Part shown: positions 43,201 to 55,640 of the stretch, in pieces
Layout of the letters: each line of letters opens with the position of its first letter
How positions within the stretch are numbered: the stretch's first letter is position 1
Assembly (NCBI RefSeq): GCF_000003815.2
Contig: NC_049995.1
Location: 4,107,747-4,171,746, forward strand
DNA: 64,000 nucleotides
Reading direction: 5' to 3'
From: Branchiostoma floridae
Taxonomy: Eukaryota > Chordata > Leptocardii > Amphioxiformes > Branchiostomatidae
The notes under the pieces: model-generated
Told to the model about the DNA's origin: nothing
Databases searched by the model: none
What the model saw: the letters and a program-made list of their open reading frames with translations, nothing else
Position numbers and translations under genes: made by a program

Positions 43201-46200
43201 AATCGTTGCCATTTCTACACAACGTTATGGCACAGTGTGATATCATTAACAAAACTTCCACCCAAAAATGAGACGTATCTGCACTGACGACCCTTTTGGA
43301 CCTATGTTTCTAATAATCGTTGCCATTTCTACATGCCGTTATACAAATGTGTGATGTGTCCTGACTGGTTTTATAATATGTTCCTCCTGTTCTCTCTTAA
43401 CCTGCTCTATTACAGTTCATCTGCAAATTGAGGAAATTTCCCGCCGGCTTCGCACTGGAGATCTGGGCATCCCTCCCAACCCCGAAGACAGGTTTGGAAA
43501 ACAGGGCTTAACCAAAGTGTCTTTTTCCTTTTGTATCTATTTACTCCTGTTTATTTTCCCTGCTAATGAGTACTCTGTTGGCCAGGCAAGAAGTGGTCGA
43601 ACGAACGTTCTGGAAGGCAGTAATCACTTTTAATTAAATATTGTGTCACCATGCCTTCCATGCAGGGGTGAGGCATCCAACAAGCAGATACATGATAAAG
43701 TCTTACCTCTCCAAACCAAGATGTTTTTTGAGCATCGCGTGTGACAAAATTGCCATTGGTATCCCAGAAAAAAGTCGCACAATTTTCCAAAAAGCAATTA
43801 CTCAACCAACTGAATATGATTTTAGAAACGGTCAGACGTTTCAACTGGCATCCACCAGTTTTCATCAATTTGAATTGCTTACTGTTATTTGTGTTAATGA
43901 GAATTGGATTCTAATGTAGATTTCAACACAATTAACATCTGAAGCATATTTTGTCTGCAAAATGACTCAAAGCCAAACAAGAATTGGTACAGTATCTACT
44001 AAAGATTACAGCACAAGCTCAAAATATATAGATTGTCCATTGTAAGATTTGTGTAAGAGAAAAGATGAAATTTAACGTAATTATGTCTTCAAAAATATCA
44101 TGTGAAACTATGAAAGAATGGGAATGTTCCACTGTTCACATGCAAAAACCTATAAAAACCCGGAAAGTCCCAGCCCAACAATGTTGTTGAACAGGTCTTG
44201 TTGGATGCCTCGTGTATAATGAATGATTGCTACATACTCTTATTACAGTGCGGGCCTGAAAGCTTTGTGCTAGTAGCTAACAAGTTCTCTTCCACCACGT
44301 GTAGACTGTGTGGATTGAAGTGCATCCACCCACCAAGAAGGTTTTAGCCATGCCACATAATTTTTATGACCGACCTATTATGATTACCCCCGTTATTTGG
44401 TGCTTTTATGTTCAGGCAGGGCCTGTTACGATTGGTCCTCCCCCCTACAGCATGGCAGTAACCACATTATTTCACAGGGCGCAAATTTCACGATCCTTCA
44501 TCCCCAAACAGGTGCTCAAACCACTTTGTTTCCCAGGACAGATCCTCTTCGGGGCTGTGCCAAAGAACCTCTCCTCAACCCCCGTATTTCAAAATGGATA
44601 GCTCTGAAATCAGACAGCATTTGAAGGAAACTTGGCCAAGATTTGGGCTGCACCATTTCTAAAGAGGGGATTGTTACAGTTATTTGCTGACAAGCGAAAG
44701 AAATGCTCCCAAATTCTGTGAAAACATGCATTGAGGATTCTCAAAAGTATTGTTTACCATTGTCAGTGATATTGATGAAAAGTGCCTTTGTTCTTACCAC
44801 TTTCTGTCTGCTATGAAACAGATAGTTTCTGCAGATGACTCAATGTTCCAAATGTGTTGATTCATTCGAGAAAAAGAAAGCTTTCTATATCAGCTATGCA
44901 GATTTGTGAATTTTCCAGCTAGTGATGCGTTCATGACTCTCTCATAGTTAAGTTTAAATCTGTGGCTCGCTTTGAAAATTACTTTTATGTTGACCAAATT
45001 TAGCATGTGTGCGGTGTTTTTGTTTATTTTTTGGAAGTACCGTTCTTACGCGGCCTGATTGACGTTTTAACGGTTGAATGCACATAATCTTTTCCCCATG
45101 TTTCTCTATCTAACTCAGTGGTCTTTCGTACAGCAGTATGACGGGACAGGAATATACAAGACAGAGGTCATTCCATTTTAAATAAGCATTTCTATATCAC
45201 TGGTCAGACTAACATGTTTCCTATCACTAGACCTCTTGCCAATGTCTTCTCTATAGACCCTTTGGAAACAAACAAACAAACAAGCTTTCTTACAGCAAAT
45301 AAGGCACTTCTTTTAACATGTGTCTTCAGGTGTGTCCCTTTTTCTTTAGAAATTATCAATGAAAGAAAGGCCTTGGAGTAAATCTGCCCAATATTTTTAT
45401 TTTTGCATGTTGATTTCTTCAAAATGACAGCTGCATAGTTACATTTTAAGAAATATTTATAGTAATTATGAAGAAATTCTGGTAATATTATTAACAGAAC
45501 TAGGGCTTCAGAATTGCAGTGTTGTGCTAAGGTGTGTGTGCATAAACTAAGGGTGGCAAACATTTCTTTTGTCATAACAGTACAGGGAAAAGCACCATTG
45601 TACTGTTATACACAGTTGCTTTGGAAACGTTCTGCGAAATTATTGTGAAACAGAGCGCATCAAAAATATCTTTCCAAGAGCTTTAAATATGGAAATTTAA
45701 GGAAAAGACATTTAACTTGTGTACGAAAAGAATGTTTTTCCAGTCCTTGATGCTTAATTTAGACTACCCATCATATTTTTTGATTATCTAGAGTATGCTT
45801 TCCAATACTAACTCTGCATTCTATACCTGTAAAGCTATGAAAGAAGAGAAATGAATATCTTTTACTTAACTTAACTTGAAGTACAAATTTTAAGATGAAA
45901 CACAATTCTCTCTCCAAAATCTGTATTAAAAAAAGCATAGTGTGGGATCTGTGTTATGAAAACAACAGGTCTATTGTTTGCCACCCTTTGCCAGTCTTTG
46001 TTGTGGAATGGTTACAAACGTTAGGATTTGTGCACACAACAGGTCGCCCTCCCCGGAGCCCATCTACAACAGCGAGGGAAAGCGGCTGAACACACGCGAG
46101 TATCGCACGCGGAAGAAACTGGAGGAGCAGCGACACAACCTCATACAAGAGGCGCTGCGGCTCAACACGGACTTCAAACCTCCTGCGGACTACAAGTATG

Positions 46201-49200
46201 TAGTGACTGTTTTCCTTTGGAAACCGAATGGCCGGGTACATTGCAGAAGTTTGACTTTTTTGGATGCTTTAATTAGAGACTCTGGTATCAATTTTGTGAA
46301 CCTAGAACAAGCATGTTAGATAGGGCTCTATGGAGTAAAATATGAACTAGCCTGGTCCCTTGTTAATGTATGTACTATGTAATGACAGGGTTTTGTAAGT
46401 AATTAAGCTCAAATTGTATGCTAAGGCATTGTTCTGAAAAAGAGTTGCTGTTGTTTATTTATTACAGCATTCATGTATTCTTTCTCTCTTTAGGCCGCCG
46501 GTGACCAGAGTGAGTGATCGAGTGATGATCCCGCAAGAAGAACACCCAGACATTAACTTTGTCGGCCTGCTGATTGGCCCACGGTAATTTCCCCGTCTTT
46601 GTTTCTGTTGTAGTATAATGCTTGCAAGCTGGAGTTTTTACCAAGATCTTTAAGGATATCACTTATCAGCGTTGAAAATTTATTTGAGGGAAAGAATAAG
46701 CTTTGCATTGTTTAAGTTCATCTTTAACTTTAATGTGCTTGTCTTTTCAGTGGAAACACGCTGAAGAAGATAGAGAAAGATGTAAGTACCTTCATCTGTT
46801 TTTCTACTTTTTGAATGTTGTCTTCTTACTGTTCATTTTCTGGGCATAATGCTTTCTTTGTAGGGAACATTTATATGGATGACATCCAATAAGTCTCTTT
46901 GGCTAATCTGTCAGTAGTGTGCCAAAAACACACACGGATTTGGTGTACCAATGTCCACATGTACATGTCAACATTTGCCACTGATGACCGTATTTTTTCT
47001 TTTTATTCTATGAAAATTTGCTGTATTTATTCTTGAATTCAGACCGGAGCGAAGATCATGATTCGTGGGAAGGGTTCCGTGAAGGAGGGAAAGATCGGAC
47101 GGAAGGACGGACAGCCTCTCCCCGGCGAAGACGAACCCCTCCATGCCCTCGTCACCGCCAACAACGCCGAGTCCGTACGCAAGGCCGTTGACGAGGTTTG
47201 TGGTAGAGCCACGTGACCAGGATGTTGTCAGATCGCTCGCACTTCCGTTCCGCATGCTTTTGCTTCATTTTCCATCCACAAAACTTCCGACTTGAGCCGC
47301 TATATACCTGACTACTTTATATTTGACAGTACTAGCACCTCTTTTCCACCCAGTCATAGCCACAAAGACAGCTTACTTACTTTGATTTAGATTATATCAC
47401 ATTTAATCATTTCTAATATATATTGATTATGCTTGTCATGGTTTTAATAATTAATCATTATCATTGCTTTTCTGATGATCTTTGTAGCATTCAGCATGTC
47501 ATTTTCATAATTGATTCTAATTTGTTATAATCTTACTTACATGCTTTGCCCCCAGTATTTGACACGTAGGATTGACTTTGCCTGTGTTGACTTTGTTTAG
47601 TATTGCTTAATTAATACCTTTAATTTATAGAGAGAAGTGTTCATACAGTTATGACCAGTCATAAAAGTAAAAATTTACACCACCAAAAATGTAAAGCATT
47701 TTAAAAAGCTCCAATTTTAATAACTGTAAGACTTGCTAAAATGAGAAAAATGTATGAAAATCAATTGCTGGAGTTCTTTGATGCAAAACCTTATGATTAT
47801 ATTTCGACAATCCATAGCTGTATGAACAACATGTATATCATACATTATGCCGCATCTTTAGTTTGACCACTGATTATTTTCAGCTTGCTTGCCTCCATAA
47901 GCATATATACTAGGACCTCTGCATTTTCTGTACGTAGTTTTAATATCGCAACATTTTTGTAACCACGTCTTCCACCCTTGTAGTTTTGTCATAATTTTCC
48001 TTTTCCTTCTTGTTCTCACGTGGCTTTATTTCTTTCCCAGAGTTTGACACCTTGCCGGAAAACCGATATACCCTCTGTACTAATGAATCATTCTGAAGAT
48101 TTTTACAGATCTTATCATAAGGGACTTTTGTTGTATATTATTTTTTTAAAACCACCTCTGACTTTATGTATGTAAAGGCACTCTTGTATCTGCCCTCTTG
48201 CAGTACTAATTTATGTTTTAATGTCACAGGGTGTTGAGAAAAGTAATGAGATACTAACGCTCTTCTTCTACGGCGATATTGACACCCTTCGATGTGCTTG
48301 TAAGATCAGAACGTAAGCTGCATGCTACTGTGTCACCACCCTTTATCATCTATTAGAGCTTAAAGGGCAGACATGAGTGGAAAGTTTGTTTTTGTTTTTT
48401 GTGTATGTCTTTATATAACCTTTTTGTTCAGAAAATGTTAATCGTGTGGTTTTGATATTTTGAGAAAGTTAAAAGCACTCATCTTGTGGTATAGCAACTA
48501 TGTGATACTTGGACCTAAAAATGACTTTTATTTTTCATTCTTGAGGTATTGGAATCAAACTTTACTTATAAGTTTCTCATATGTGGTTATAGTTGCTTTA
48601 AGTGAGAACCATTTTTAAGACTTGTTGTGACAAATTTCAAATTGTGTTTAAAGAGGAATAGACTTATAAAATTGCATGTCTGAAGTTAAGTTTCCTTTGG
48701 GGTATCTCTATTTAATGATTTTTTTTTTACTGAGAGGTTTTAAGTCAAGCTCTGTGCTGATGTCTGCCCTGTAAGAATAATCGTTCCACTTAAAAATAGC
48801 ATCTAATTATTTTTGCTTGTTTCATTATGCTTGCATTATAAGATGTACTTATGCCAGGCATTTCTCAAGCTAGGGGCTAGCCTACCCATCCACCTTCCTG
48901 TGCTGCTACTGTCGTTGTGGCGTTGCGTGTCGTGGCCAGTTTTCGTGCTTTGTGTTCGTGCCGATCGGACGCGGCCCCTGTGGTCGCGCCCACCCTGTAC
49001 TAACCAATCACGATAGTTCCGTCTCCGATCTCTGTTTTAGATCAAAAAGATTCTGCGGATGGGAATCGAGACGCCGGAGGGGCAAAATGATTTGAAGAGA
49101 ATGCAGCTTCGCGAGCTCGCGGCGCTCAACGGGACGCTACGGGATGGTGAAATAGCCAGGTACCCGACCACCTTCATACTTATTGCTGTCTTTTCCCCCA

Positions 49201-52200
49201 CACATTTTTATTTGTAGATTAAAGCCATTCTGAAACAAGGGATTGAAACTCCGGAGGGGCAGAACGATCTGCGGCGCATGCAGCTGCGGGAACTCGCGCG
49301 CCTGAACGGAACCCTGAGGGAGGACGATGCTCATCGGTAAGTTCTCTTCGCTGCTTTCTTTGTCACTGCTTGGGACACAAGGTTATCTGTTTTTTATCGA
49401 GTTTTCATAGACAAATAACAAGAATGAGTGAACTTTCCAACAAAAATGATGTCAACAGAAATTCAAATCTTGTGCTATCTTTGCACCAGGGTTAGTTGAT
49501 AAAACATTTTCTCGTCTGACAGATACTAGGAGATTGATGACTTCGTGGAATATCGTGATATTGATGTAGGAACATGTTAAATCTTTGTTCTACTAAATTA
49601 GACTTTGGGCCAAATAAGTGAATTGATTACAGAGTTGATTAGCAGGGAGAAGTTTATGGATTCTTTGACATGCCAGGATTGGGCGAAGCACTTCCAGAAG
49701 TTTGCATCACTGATACATAACAGAAAGCAACACTGCACATTAACAGTAAAGAAATGAAAGTATTGGAAAGAACTATGGATTCAACACAGATGAGGTACTT
49801 AATTTTTTTAGCTTAAGCCTGAATCATGTACTGTGAGTTTTCACAATGTGGTATACATGTAGGTTTTTTTGTCGTGGTTTGAAGTTTCTGGTGTATTTTC
49901 AATTTCCATGTGTTTGCCTAATGTGGTTGTTACATGCTCCTCTTCGTGTAGCATTTTGAAGAGCTTGTTCCTCTTCAAGAAAAGATCACGTAGGGACATG
50001 CTGTTTTATGCTGTTAGTTTTCCTTATGGCTTATATTTTTTAAAGTGATGTTGCAGTTTACTAACTATGCAATTCAGATCCTTGCACATTATGCCAACAG
50101 CGTGCATCTCAAAAGCTTCCCAGGTAGCAAACTTATGAGTGAAATTGTGTAAATATTATGTCAAAAGTATGTGCCAACATCAGTGTGAAGTTAGAAGAGA
50201 TTTTATCAATGTAACGTAGACAACGCCATTTCTGTCCCACTGGGGCTGTTTTTGATGGAGGTGTTTGAAATAGAATAGGGGGTTCTACCTGGTTTGATAT
50301 GGCGTTCGATCAGGATCGGTCCATATCTGTGTGAAGTTAGCAGACATTTTATCAAGGTAACCTAGACAATGCCATAGTTTTATTAGGTCCCATACTACTT
50401 GTTATGTTGTGCTAACCGTGTGATTGTAGGTGCACGAACTGCGGTTCTGCCGAACATCGCACCTGGCAGTGCCCCGAGCAGCGGAACATCACCAACAACG
50501 TGGTGTGTACCATGTGTGGCGGCGCGGGACATATCGCCTCTGACTGTCGGCAGAAGAGGTGAGGTTTTCTCCATATTTCAATGTCCAGATTCCTTCTTTT
50601 GTGGCAAACTTAAGCAATTCACAGGGTTGGACAAGTTTTCTAAAATTCAGTTGTCCTATAGGGCAAGCACATAGAAAATTTACTTGCTGGAACCAACTGT
50701 TCACTTGCCCAAAATTCAATGGCACTGGAAATGTATTTTCATTTCCAGCAATGGAATTCTTATTATTGCCTCTGCAATTTCACTTCTCTGGACAATAGGG
50801 CTTGTCCAACCCTGATTCAACTAGCCCTTAAAAAGAAATCAACAATGAAAATAGAGGCCTTAGCAATTAAAGTATTATATTACAGGTTTACTTAAATGTA
50901 GCTAATTGGTAATGCCTATGAGGGATTCAAGACTTATGAAAATGTTTTGTTTCCACTTCCAGGCCTGGTGAAATGGGAGGAGTGAACCCTGTCTCTGGAG
51001 TAGACAAGGCCAAGATGGACAGTGAAGTAAGTACCACAGATGAATTTAAGTTTACAGGGACTGAATTTTGGAGGGGAAAGGAGATGTTCGGTCACTGTTT
51101 TAATTTTCTAGCTGAAACTGCTGTAATAACGCAATGCAAAGCACATGTTCTCTTTGAGAGCTCACTACAAAACTGTGAACACAACATCATTGGTAGAAAA
51201 AAAGAGATTAAATTTATACAGTATTCTACTACAGCATTTTACAAGTACAATGTACCACATCTCTCAAGCAGATTTTCCCAAGAACAACCCTTCAAAACCA
51301 TAAGACTTAACCTATTTGATACATGACCAATTGCTGTATAGTTTGCTAACCTGTTGATGTTGTACCCTACAGTACATGTCCCTGATGGCTGAGCTGGGAG
51401 AGGGGCCGCCGCCGCCCTCTTCAGGCCCTGGCAACCGTGGGCCACCACCTAACCGCGGACCCCCACCAAACGTGAGCACACTAGTGTACTACCTCTGCCA
51501 GAATTACACTTTTTATGAGGTTGTCTGTTGTATTGTTTGTGTAGAGAATAGATAAGTTTTACACGATTTTATACTTTCCTCATGATGATAAATTCCACTA
51601 TTAGACCATGTACATCAGGGTATAGATTCATTTATAAGTTGTAATTTTATCATGACTTAAGTAAATTTACAGAAAACATTTTTATATTAGCCCCTTATAG
51701 TTTAGCTGTACACAGACATTACATACATACATACATAACCTTTACTTTGACTGGATGGCCCTGTTGGCACTTATGAGTTGTACTTTCATCCTGAGTGTTA
51801 CAAGTAAGTTTTCAGGTTGGAACATTTCTAACTGCAGAAAAAAGCAGCATTTTATCTCCTTATATTTTAGCTGTACTCAGACATTTGTAAAATTTTGTCG
51901 TTAATATGTTGTCTTGTTTGGTTTTCCAGATTGGCAACCGGCCCCCTTGGATGAGTGGACCCCCCAAGGCCATAGGAGCCCCTCCTGGAGGCCCACCCCC
52001 TCCCGTTCCCCCACCCCCTAACGTCCCCAGCATGGTGCCCCCTCCCCCCACCAGTATGTCGGGCATGCCACCCCCCTCCAGCAACGCTAACATGCCCCCC
52101 TGGCAGATGCCACCCCCCAAGACGTCGATGAACAACAATCAACAACCGCCACCACCAGGTAATAAGGGAGTTACTGTTAATTCATTTCATTCTGCAGTTA

Positions 52201-54046
52201 TTTAGCGATAAGAGGGAAAGGGATGTTTCGATAATGGCCTAACAGTGATACAATTTTCTATCGATGAACAACAATCAACAACCGCCACCGCCAGGTGAAT
52301 AAGGGTGCAGTTAATTCATTTCATTCTGCATTTTTTTTTTGGAGACGAGTGAAAAGAAGGTTTTCATGGTGCTGTGTAACAGTTGAAACAATTATGTGGT
52401 ACAGTAGTTATGCAATTTGCAATGCAGAGGTAACTGCGAAGACCATGAAGATAAAACCACAGTAAAGTGTGAAGATTGTGATCATGAGTAACATTCTTTG
52501 AAAACCCCAAATTTCACACTATACAAAGTTAGTATGTTTTACAATGTAAAGCTTTGAAGATGTTGTCTGATAGTTTTATTCTGCAAGTTCAGAGAGAATT
52601 TTACTTAGTCAGTGATAACACAGGCTAGCATTCCTTCGGACTGTATTTATTACTGCTTTGGTTGTTTTTGCTGCTCACTGGTGTTTCTTGCCAATGAAAA
52701 GCCTCTTTTAGTCTATTCTTAATGAATTCAAATCATCATCGTTACATTGCCAATGAAAGGCCTCAGTTAGTCCATTCTTAACATTGTTACTGGGGATTCA
52801 AATTATGATTATTACATTGCCAATAAAAAGCCTTTGTTAGTCTATTCTGAACATGCTTACTGGGGATTCAAATTATAGACCCAAATGACATCATGCAACG
52901 TCCAACTCTTGCAAGACAGGGAACAATGGATGCTAAACTGGATAGCATGTGTGTGTGTGAGTGAGTGTGCATTGACAATAAAAAGCCTCTGTTCTTGCTG
53001 GTGTTGTGGTAGAACTCTCGGTGGCTTGGCTTTAGCTCACTGCCATGTCTTACTCTCCCACAGTTCCCATGGTGCCGCCGCCTCCCCCACCCCCGTCGTC
53101 AAGCCAGCCGGCGCCCCCGCCCCCACCCAGCAGCGGCATCACCAGCCTGCCCTGGCAGATGAGCACTGCAAGCACGACCTCCACCATGGCCTCTGCTCCC
53201 TGGCAAAGTACGCGCCATTCAGATTACTGTAAATGCAGTTAAATTCGCAGGGATTTACTTTCGCTGTAGCGGGAAAATGAAGAATTCCTCCTCAGGCATT
53301 ACCAAAAAATCTTACTTTTGCAATGCTGTGGTCACTCTGGTCCTTTTTACTAGTTATCCGCACCTGAAAGTATTTCTTGAGTTAAAGGGTTTGTAGTCTA
53401 TGCTCTCTGATGGGAACAAGGACAAAAGCTGCATGGCTTCAGCACGCTAAAATGTGTATATTGTAAACAAATTCTGTTTAATTCATTTGTGTGTGGCAGT
53501 CGCATTTAAGCAACATCTTTAAATTCCCAAAAGCCCAGTAGTTTTTTCAGAATTCTCTGTACTTTTTTGGAGTTGTAAATTCAGAATGTAAAGGAAAGCA
53601 CTATCTTATAAGTTACAAATCAGGCATTACATCCTGTTAGTAAGAGTTGCAAATTTAGATTTAAGATCTTCAACATGGTGCTTATATTTTTTTATATAGT
53701 GTGGATTGTGACTTTTTAAGTTGTAAGTCAACAGCATTTCTATGTTTATTCAACATGTAATTAAGTCTGTCTTGATGTGTCTGTTTCAGGTGCACCAACC
53801 TCAGGAGCCCCCCACAACCATGGACCCCCGATGCCATGGCAACAGCAGATGGTACAGCCCGTCCCGCCACCTGGCATGCCCATGATGCCGCCACAGCCAC
53901 CCCTACCCCCAGGGCCACCTCCCCCACCCCCTGGTGGGATGTTCGGACAGGCTCCCCCTCCACCCCCTATGGATTTCTCTCAAATGGGCATGCCCCCTGC
54001 CCCGCTTGGCATGCCTCCTGCACCCCCTCCTCCCCCACCAAATTAA
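40297..54046 (+). CDS. SF1: splicing factor 1 / branch-point binding protein
   Basis: Coding exons: 40297-40384, 42134-42283, 43416-43491, 46043-46195, 46494-46583, 46751-46781, 47043-47195, either 49041-49159 or 49218-49336, 50430-50558, 50963-51026, 51373-51471, 51930-52158, 53064-53207 and 53790-54046. Phases agree throughout. The start [10 protein letters not shown] is as in vertebrate SF1. The protein has the U2AF65-binding segment ([10 protein letters not shown]), the SPSPEPIYN motif with its twin SP sites, the KH domain ([28 protein letters not shown]), QUA2 (alternative exons), two CCHC knuckles ([14 protein letters not shown] and [14 protein letters not shown]) and a proline-rich tail. 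SF1 binds the intron branch point UACUAAC with U2AF in the nucleus in early spliceosome assembly. Two knuckles fit yeast and invertebrate orthologues; human SF1 keeps one. Confidence 0.97.
41211..41336. repeat. element with 17-bp inverted ends in SF1 intron 1
   Basis: Arms AATTAAGGAATGGGTTC (41211-41227) and its complement (41320-41336) enclose about 92 bp. No target duplication was identified. Probably a small MITE. Confidence 0.7.
43001..43350. repeat. 117-bp tandem repeat, three copies, SF1 intron 2
   Basis: Copies start at 43001, 43118 and 43235, each containing CACCCAAAAATGA-ACGTATCTG and GACGACCCTTTTGGACCTAT. Copies 2 and 3 are nearly identical. Open frames on the minus strand are a by-product of the 117-bp (39-codon) period. 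Confidence 0.92.
43787..43862. repeat. dispersed repeat shared with an EF1-alpha intron
   Basis: This segment of SF1 intron 3 resembles 60814-60890 in EF1-alpha (words AGCAATTA-TCAA-CAACTG-ATATGAT, GGTCAGA-GTTTCA and ATCCAC). Two diverged copies about 17 kb apart in unrelated introns indicate an interspersed repeat family. Confidence 0.75.
49041..49159 (+). CDS. SF1: SF1 exon 8a, mutually exclusive partner
   Basis: A 119-nt exon, acceptor TGTTTTAG and donor GCCAGGTACCC. It encodes the QUA2-region segment beginning [20 protein letters not shown] and then [21 protein letters not shown] perfect TACTAAC (48998-49004) lies with its branch A 37 nt before the acceptor AG. It enters in phase 0 and leaves in phase 2, as 8b does. 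Compared with 8b it carries Ala for Arg in RELA(A/R)LNG and differs at the exon's C-terminal end. It is less like human SF1 than 8b is. Confidence 0.9.
49218..49336 (+). CDS. SF1: SF1 exon 8b, mutually exclusive partner
   Basis: A second 119-nt exon only 58 nt after 8a, acceptor TTTGTAG and donor CATCGGTAAGT. It encodes [20 protein letters not shown] and then [20 protein letters not shown], very close to the human SF1 segment. The 58-nt intron is pyrimidine-rich with only weak branch-point candidates. Joining both exons would shift the frame (238 nt), so each transcript can use only one. Confidence 0.92.
52125..52331 (+). repeat. 136-bp duplication of SF1 exon 12 end with its splice donor
   Basis: The segment from 52125 (end of exon 12, donor at 52159 and about 40 nt of intron) recurs from 52261 with a second donor at 52295 (CCAGGTGAAT). 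The copies differ by a few substitutions and small indels. Use of the distal donor, or intron retention, runs into an in-frame stop at about 52203, truncating the proline-rich tail. Confidence 0.88.
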
Positions 54047-55640
54047 ATCAAGTGGTACGGTCCACAATTTGCATACATGATAATAATGATTTAAAAAAAG
54101 GTGGAGTCATCCTGTAGAGAAGTGTAGCACTTACATTTGTGGAGCAACTTAAGGGGGGAGTGATAAAATCCGAGATGCAGTGAAAGTTGCAACGGGGGAC
54201 GGAGAAAGTTGTTGTCTAAATTTAATTTTTATGTTTTTATAAGTACCGGTCTGTCGTTAAATGATACATGTTCATGTTACAGTAGGTATTATAACAGGAA
54301 AGGACGTCCTTTACTGATTTTTGTGGAATCAAGGCATCAAGAAAAGGGTACTTTGGGAAATGAAATAAAGCAAGCCATTTCTAACATTCATACTGATATG
54401 TAAAGTCACTGCTCCATTGAAACCAAATCAAATCAGTAAATGTATATTATGAAAACATGGACTATGTATACCTAACAAGTAGTTGAAAAGCATTGTAGTA
54501 GGAATTGTGGACAATGGCAAAAGTGAGAAAGGTGGTATTTTACGAAGAAAGCATGAATATGTGCTTGTGAATGATACAAACATGTAGGATACCAATAGTC
54601 AACTGTTCACATTAACTAGTATCTTTCGTCCACATCCATTCATGTCAAAAATTCAACCTGTAAATTTTGTGTGGGTTGAAGTCATGTTTTTTATGCTTGC
54701 ATGGAAAAGAAATGTAAAAAAAAAGAAGAAAGGTTTACTCTGCTATTTGCAGTATAGACAGCTGTTAAAGAGGGCGGGTATTGGGTGAGTAGATCTAGTG
54801 ATGGTGTCGGTTTCTCACAAGTTGTAAATACACTAATATTTGGGGGGTTCCAATTTTCTCAAGGGACTCGTGCTTTAACTGATAACTTTGGGCTAATTCT
54901 TTCATGTATATTAGTCAAAGCGTGTGGTGGCAGGGGGAATGGTGAAGCATTTTCTTCCGGGGTTAAATTTGCTCTCAGAATATATTGAAGATCTTTGGTT
55001 GTGATTTTGTTAGAAAGAAGGTTATTAGAAACAAATGTTTGGTGCATTGTCTTCAGGCCTAAGCTAATCATAAATGTTGATCCCTAAAAATGTCTTTAGC
55101 TGAGAAAGGATGTTGTTTTCAAACAGTTGTTGCTACTAGTATTTAGACATCTTTTGTGAACAAATTGCAGATAGTTAACATGAATTTGTTCATATGATAA
55201 CATACAAGTGCTGAAATCTTCACTTTAGAAAAATGCAACATTCAAAAAATAATCTTCCATAATTTGTCATTACAACGTAGTATTTTATTTGCAGTGTTGG
55301 TAATGTGTTATTAGAGTGCAAACTGTGAAGTATTTTGGGGAGGTCAAAATCCTGTGCAAGCTAAACATATCTATAACAGTATAAGAAGGTGTAACTCCTT
55401 GGTCAAATTTGTATGTCCTTCGGTCTGGCTTTTCAGGGGAAACAAATGTTATTTAGAAATGTCTGCTGTACCTAGTTTGTGAAATCCTTGGAAATATAAA
55501 ACCTAGTCTAAGTTGAATCTTTTTGTTGCTGATCTTAGTATTTTCTCACTAGAAGTTTGGAATCGTTCCGTTCATTACCATGATTGCTAGAGCAAATGCT
55601 TTGTGTCCGAAGATGAATTCAATAAAGTTGACAAGAAAAT
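54047..55640 (+). other. SF1: SF1 3' UTR
   Basis: The UTR begins after the stop at 54044-54046. Candidate poly-A signals are AATAAA at 54364-54369 and at 55621-55626. The latter lies in an AT-rich context and may be the distal end. No open frame is convincing. Confidence 0.55.
55621..55626 (+). terminator. probable distal poly-A signal of SF1
   Basis: AATAAA in TTCAATAAAGTTG, followed after about 15 nt by a T/G-rich stretch (TTGCTGTTTTTCTGTGAATGTTG). Confidence 0.5.
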
